From NCBI GenBank assembly GCA_963995505.1, contig OZ023187.1, forward strand, positions 3,355,501-3,419,500: DNA of 64,000 bases, read 5' to 3'. Shown here in pieces: positions 59,266 to 64,000 of the stretch. Position 1 is the stretch's first letter. Every line of letters starts with the position of its first letter. Below the pieces are notes generated by a model. It made no database searches. It was not told the origin of the DNA and saw nothing but the letters and a program-made list of their open reading frames with translations. Position numbers and translations under genes: made by a program. This DNA comes from Hypericum androsaemum. Taxonomy: Eukaryota > Streptophyta > Magnoliopsida > Malpighiales > Hypericaceae.

Positions 59266-62158
59266 ATGGGGGAGCCACCTGTCCGGAAGAGAGGGCACGG
59301 CGGTGATTTGTCCTCGTCGGGCGCGATCGTCCCGAAGATCGCGAGGCGGGTGAAGGGGAACGAGGTCGTGGGGCGGGCGGCGGGGTTCCTGCTGAAGGTG
59401 GCGGCGCTGGAGGCGGTCAGGAGGGCCTCGACGTGGGCCCGCTGCCCCCGCGCGTGGCACGGGGTGCAGGCGCTCCAGTTCCTCTGCTACCCGCCGTTTA
59501 AGTGGATCCAGCGGTGGGCCCCCTTCCGGGGTTTGATCAAGGGCGTCCAGGTCTTGGTCCTTCACATTTATATTGTTAAAAATGGAGTATTTTGATGGGA
59601 ATGCGGTTGGAATTAGTTGAGAACCGAATGCAATGTACTATGTGAGATTTGTTCGGCGAATTGCCTTAAGGTTTTGAGTTGTCGAAGTAGACCTAATAGG
59701 GAAAATTGTTTGTTCGGGGTCGTTAATGTGTCTTCTTTGTAAAGTTAAATTTTTACCCCTGTCAGGGCTCGAACCCTGAATCTCCGTCAAGTCATACTAC
59801 ACCTTATGCCATTAGACCAAATGTCCTTTGGCGGGTCGTTAACATTGGTGTCGTTAGCGGTATTGGGATGCTGAGAATTAGGGAAAGCTAGGGAAATTAT
59901 GTTCTAGGATGCACTAGTGCCTAGGTTAAGATGTTGGAATTAGGTCAATGTAATGTGGCTGCAGTTATATGTTATCTGGAACTGTTCTGGTTTCTCCAAG
60001 AGATTATAGTTTTCTTTGTTTAGTGATATGATTTTCTGAATTGCGGTGTTTGTAATGCTCTCGTTTTTTTTGTTACCAGATGTTCTCGAGGCCGTTGTTG
60101 TTCCTTTCGATTGCTACTGCATTCTCTGACGAATCAGACACGGATGCTGGAACCGTGGAAAGTCGGGGTAGTCCTAATGCTTATGCAGAGACAAATGCCG
60201 AATCCCCTTCCGATGATTTCTCTCCAGAAGAACAGTACTTCCAAACTTAAAAATTTCCATCCTAGACTCTTTTTGATTTGTTGGTTGCTAGTAAAACAGA
60301 CTGGTTAACTTTTCTTCTGTATTTTTATGCATTACCTGATTAGTTTGTCCCTACAAATACAAACAAAATGTTTTTTTATGATCCCCCCCGTCTGTTCTTG
60401 CCTGCCTGCAGAAGCAATGTGGATGCGCTTCCACGCCCAACACCTGAAAATTGGCTATTGCAACTCTATGAGGCGTTGGATAGTCAAGGAATATCAATAC
60501 CCCATAGGTATTTGCCTGCTCTAGTTAGCGGAAAAGCGCTGTTCAGTTTAGTGTATAGGTCATGTGTTAAAGTTTCATGCATTGTTTTCAGCTCTTTATT
60601 TGAAGAGGAATGACATACCTGTTTATACAGAATTAACGAGGATGAGCTCCATAAATTTTATACTGCTGCAAGTGGAGACTTCGCTACCTTATTATCAATG
60701 GTCAAAAAGACAATTCGGTGGAGAGAGACATACCGAATTATGCCAGAAAAAGAGCTTGAGATGTGGTCGAATGTCGTCTTTTGGCATGGATTTGACGTGG
60801 AGCACAGACATTGCCTGGTAGTGCGACTTGGTCAAGCGTGCATCAACATGCCTTTATGTCAAAGACCACGCTTTGTCCAAGCTATCAGTAAGTAACCTAT
60901 GTGCAATTTGGTTGCTCTTTTTTTCTTTTTTTTTCGCTTGAACATTTTCGTTGGTGTGCTGCTGTTGAGGAAATGACTTGCTGATAACTGAAATGTAGAT
61001 ACAGTATCATATAAGTTGTGTAATATCCTTAAATTTCATTGGACATGAAGTTCGCCAAATCCCTGTACTATATTTTGTTATGACTACCTGATTGGATTAG
61101 TCGCGAGGCTATTGTTGCTCTCTGATCTTCTTGCAAGCTAATCAAATCTTCGGTACTGCTTCTTAGGTTTGAGAAACTGGATAGCTATTCAGGAATGGTA
61201 ATTGGTTCCTCTGGGAACAGTTTCTGCTGTCCTGTTCTAGACATGTTGCAAGTTTACTTCATTGTTGTCTCACTTTTACCTTTTCTTAGCTACATGACAA
61301 ATATATGTATTCTTTCTAATTTTATCTGCTTCATGCTTGATATATTTTGGTCAATGGTGTGTTGATGTGCACTGGGGGAATACGGGGTAGAATATGGTCC
61401 AACAAACAGACTTATTACGGGGTCCAGTATCTCATGAACATACTAACGTTAATTTCATGGCGGTCCAGTATCTCAGGTGGAATACGGGGTCCTGCATTTG
61501 CTTGACAAAGATAAGCCATATATTACTGTCCTTGTAGATTGTGATGGGATCACGCCATTGAGAATTCCTATGCAAATGGTGAGGTTATGCACATCACTTC
61601 TACAAGAGAACTATCCTGACCATCTGGGCTGCTTGCTTGTTATAAGACTTCCCCCAGTTGTTCGTGTTATCGCTCAAACATTGTTTCAGGTAAACGTATT
61701 TGTTTGCCTCATTTAGGTGTTTCAAGGAGAAAAAAAAAGGATCTCTAATTGGAATGCTTTTACTTATGTGACCCGGACATGTTTCTCTATAGGTTCTAAA
61801 ACCCACTACGCGGAAGAAGATGAGAATTACAGGAAGTACGTACCACAGGGCCGTCTCTGAACACCTTCAGACACTCCCATCTTATCTCGGAGGCAACTGT
61901 TGTTGCAAGATCTGCTCGGAAATGAGCTTTAGTTCCCAGAAGAGGCCACGCTCTGCTATCGATATCAGCAAGATAGAGCGCGGTGATTCCATTACCAATG
62001 CTGATAACTTGCTCGACCAGCTGATTTGTCAGGACGAAAGCCACTTGAATGATATTTGGGATCATCTGGTGAGAACTTCTGTGATCGGCATCCTCATGGT
62101 GTTTGCTTTCGTAGCTTTGGTTGCGGGGATGTACGATCCAGAAAGCCGCCCGTTCTAG
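59266..62158 (+). CDS. CRAL-TRIO (Sec14-like) domain protein with C-terminal membrane anchor
   Basis: Six exons: 59266-59550, 60080-60234, 60412-60507, 60631-60887, 61469-61689 and 61793-62158, giving 459 aa with all phases closing. Exon 1 is a basic N-terminus (MGEPPVRKRGHGG) and a hydrophobic/aromatic stretch. Exon 2 adds an acidic linker (DESDTDAGTVES). Exons 3-6 hold the Sec14-like part: PTPENWLLQLYEAL, a CRAL-TRIO core with KPYITVLVDCDG, LLQENYPDHLGCLLVIRLP and LPSYLGGNCCC near its end. A hydrophobic segment (SVIGILMVFAFVALVAGM) lies just before the C-terminus, so it is likely tail-anchored. Family members bind and transfer phosphatidylinositol or other lipids. The exon 5 acceptor must be GGTCCAG|TATCTCAG, because the downstream CAG would create a stop. 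Its 5' end is tandem-duplicated at 55385-55756, and a Mutator-like element lies just upstream. Confidence 0.9.
59744..59835 (-). mobile_element. tRNA-like SINE remnant in CRAL-TRIO intron 1
   Basis: On the minus strand TGGTCTAATGG (A box, identical to the SINE at 23994) is followed about 30 bp later by GGTTCGAGCCC (a near-perfect B box). No target duplication is seen. Confidence 0.6.
60888..61468 (+). other. CRAL-TRIO intron 4
   Basis: 581 bp with a duplicated ACGGGGTCCAGTATCTCA-like unit near 61418-61475, which creates alternative acceptors (GGTCCAG and TATCTCAG). Only the former keeps the frame. Confidence 0.7.
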
Positions 62159-64000
62159 TTGGCATTGCTGAATCAGATTTTCTCCGCTTCTCGTCCACAT
62201 TCCTTGTGCATATCCCCTCAAAATCCGTCGACAAGAAACATAAGGTATCCTTGTAGAGGTTAGAAATTTGTGTGTGCTTTTCCTGCTGTAGTTGGCCATG
62301 AATAGACTGAGTTATTAGCACCATATTTGTTCTTCGTTAGAGTATGATCTCTTATCTCGTTGTAGTTTTAAGTGCTGTCAATAAGACTTGCTAGTTTGAA
62401 TAAATAGTGAATCTTAGTACATCTTGAGATTAGTCCCGCGGGTGCTTCAAAAAGATGTTGAAAAAGAAAGCATCATTTACTTTCTTTTTTTTTCGGGCAC
62501 TTACTGTCTAACTAATCCATGTGCGAGGCAGGTAGGATTTTACTTTATCACTGATGTGTTCTTCGTGGTGTGAATTCGAGATCTATTGACCATCTGATCA
62601 AGATTTTTTACCATTGGGCCGATCTGCCCATAGGGGCCTAAAAGCCCATTTAGCTTTCTTAATCTTAAATTTTTTTTTGTTATTAACTTTTATAATCTTG
62701 ATTAACAAGGAATCTTCTTTTTAGAGAGAGATAGTGTGATGTACTAATTAAGAGAGATGACCCTAACATAAGGGACAATATATCGTAGGGATTTTGAAGC
62801 CTAATCTGATCCTTTTGCGTTGATTTATTGGAGGCTCCGGCTGTTTTCCAGGCTTACATTGTAGCATAGAAATAATGTTATCTTCGGCGAAAGATTTTCC
62901 ATACTTGTAGACGACATTGGTTCGAATGGGTACATTAATCGTGAGTTTGCACGAGCTTTTGACCCTTCTAATGTTCTGCTAAATCTTCAAATCTAGATTA
63001 GCATATTTCGCAATCTTCGTTGTTTCTTACAAGTACCCTCTCTTGTAAGATAAACTAACATCTATTGCGCTAGTTAGTTCAAAGCGTCATGCAACCACAC
63101 AACACATTAATGGAGAAAATTACTATATTATGTCGATAACTTATCAGAACGCACCATAAGCTATCCCTATCGTACCAAAGAGTACCTACTTAGATCAACC
63201 GGCGTTATTCTACTCTAATCAAATTTTAAGTTTGAGTTATTAAAAATATATTAGTATTAAATATAGTTTTGCTATTTTTCAAAGGTACTATCCGACTTTT
63301 AATTTGAATTAGTCAGCTCAATAAGTATAAATACTAGATGATATAAAGTAAAAAGCTATCCCTATCGTGGTAATGACATTAGATTGACAAGTCACAGTCA
63401 ATTACTGCCTCCCATGATGATATCTCCATATCCACTAAAACCACCGAAGGTCACTACTTTTCGTTGCTTGCATGCTCTAAATGCCTTTTTTTTTTTTAAC
63501 TTTTGATTCTTTTTCCAATCCAACATTGCAATGTGAGCACACGTACTAGACAAGATGGCGACCTTTGGGAACCGGATGGGATGTGCCACTGAGAAATGAG
63601 AAGCGGTGATCCAAGAATCGAACGTGATTGATGTACTTGCACCGTCGCGTTTTTACGTGATGGTCTGTTTGAATATCGAAACGAAAATATAATTGCGATA
63701 TAATTTGAGACGAGAGTGCCATAATGGACAAAGAATTTAAGTTAGGAGAATATCTTGTCTAATCCATATATATATGGAAACTAACTGATTCCATTTCACA
63801 AGTCACTATGAGTTAATGTTGTGATGTTAACGTCAACACCCAGAGTCTCTTTTTAGCAAGTCAGCCGAGAAAACGACGAATTTTTTATTGCACTGTCCTT
63901 GTTAGTCTCGAGAGACAGAGGAGGCTAGGTTAGCCGACAGATGAGATTGTTATCGGTTCACGGATGTAGGGTGTCCCTACTTTTTCAGGTTAAAAAGAGG
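62159..64000. other. 3' flank and intergenic DNA
   Basis: The first ~200 bases are probably 3' UTR. A minus-strand SINE-like patch with a T run lies at about 62480-62640. The rest, including frames at 63398-63731, contains no recognisable gene or element ends. Confidence 0.45.

Noticed and set aside
59224..59565. Minus-strand frame opposite CRAL-TRIO exon 1
   Set aside because: Antisense shadow of a GC-rich exon.
59744..59835. tRNA gene on the minus strand
   Set aside because: A and B boxes are present but there is no cloverleaf acceptor stem; it matches SINE architecture instead.
62480..62640. Minus-strand SINE
   Set aside because: A T run and tRNA-like text are present, but box B is unclear and no target duplication was found, so it is only mentioned in the flank entry.

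Overview
This is a 64 kb window of plant nuclear DNA, almost certainly from an angiosperm and probably a woody eudicot. It has spliced plant genes (thaumatin-like PR-5, a UBC7-type E2, a CRAL-TRIO protein, a CCT-motif fragment) set in AT-rich DNA packed with plant transposon families: Ty3 LTR elements, L1-type LINEs, tRNA-derived SINEs, and hAT, PIF/Harbinger and Mutator-like elements. I cannot name a species. There is no sign of bacterial, organellar or CRISPR sequence.

Layout. 0.2-0.9 kb: a decayed LINE RNase H tail. 1.1-8.5 kb: a young, complete Ty3/gypsy element (LTRs 1399-2077 and 7210-7888, differing at four sites) sitting between two short inverted ends that may be an older hAT element. 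9.6-12.8 kb: two Mutator-like elements with perfect 9-bp target duplications; the second carries, in antisense, a piece of an NLR leucine-rich-repeat exon. 13.8-15.0 kb: a two-exon thaumatin-like gene. 17.7-18.7 kb: a hairpin repeat and an hAT MITE. 19.1-21.7 kb: a six-exon UBC7-type E2 gene whose first intron is GC-AG. 22.5-23.6 kb: another Mutator-like element.

23.75-29.3 kb and 49.0-54.4 kb are a segmental duplication. Each copy carries an hAT-transposase-derived gene (BED finger, DUF659, dimerisation domain) whose six-exon structure I could reconstruct. The frames are intact in both copies although catalytic motifs look degraded. A third, partial copy (29.6-30.06 kb) is cut by a Ty3-type non-autonomous element (30.06-33.3 kb) in which a truncated Gag runs into a long unrecognised reading frame. 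A SINE is present in one duplicate and absent from the other.

34.1-35.0 kb: two exons that together encode a full CCT motif. 35.5-43.2 kb: transposon layers, including three DNA transposons nested one inside another, and several foldback elements with perfect target duplications. 43.4-48.2 kb: a decayed L1-type LINE on the minus strand. 55.4-59.3 kb: a tandem duplicate of the 5' end of the CRAL-TRIO gene, later split by a PIF/Harbinger element and a Mutator-like element. 59.27-62.16 kb: the intact six-exon CRAL-TRIO gene with a C-terminal membrane anchor. The host genes have unrelated roles (secreted defence protein, ER-associated ubiquitination, lipid transfer, transcription) and form no operon or pathway. 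What links the window is repeated duplication, capture and insertion by mobile DNA. All gene models are read by eye from splice signals and family knowledge; no search was run.
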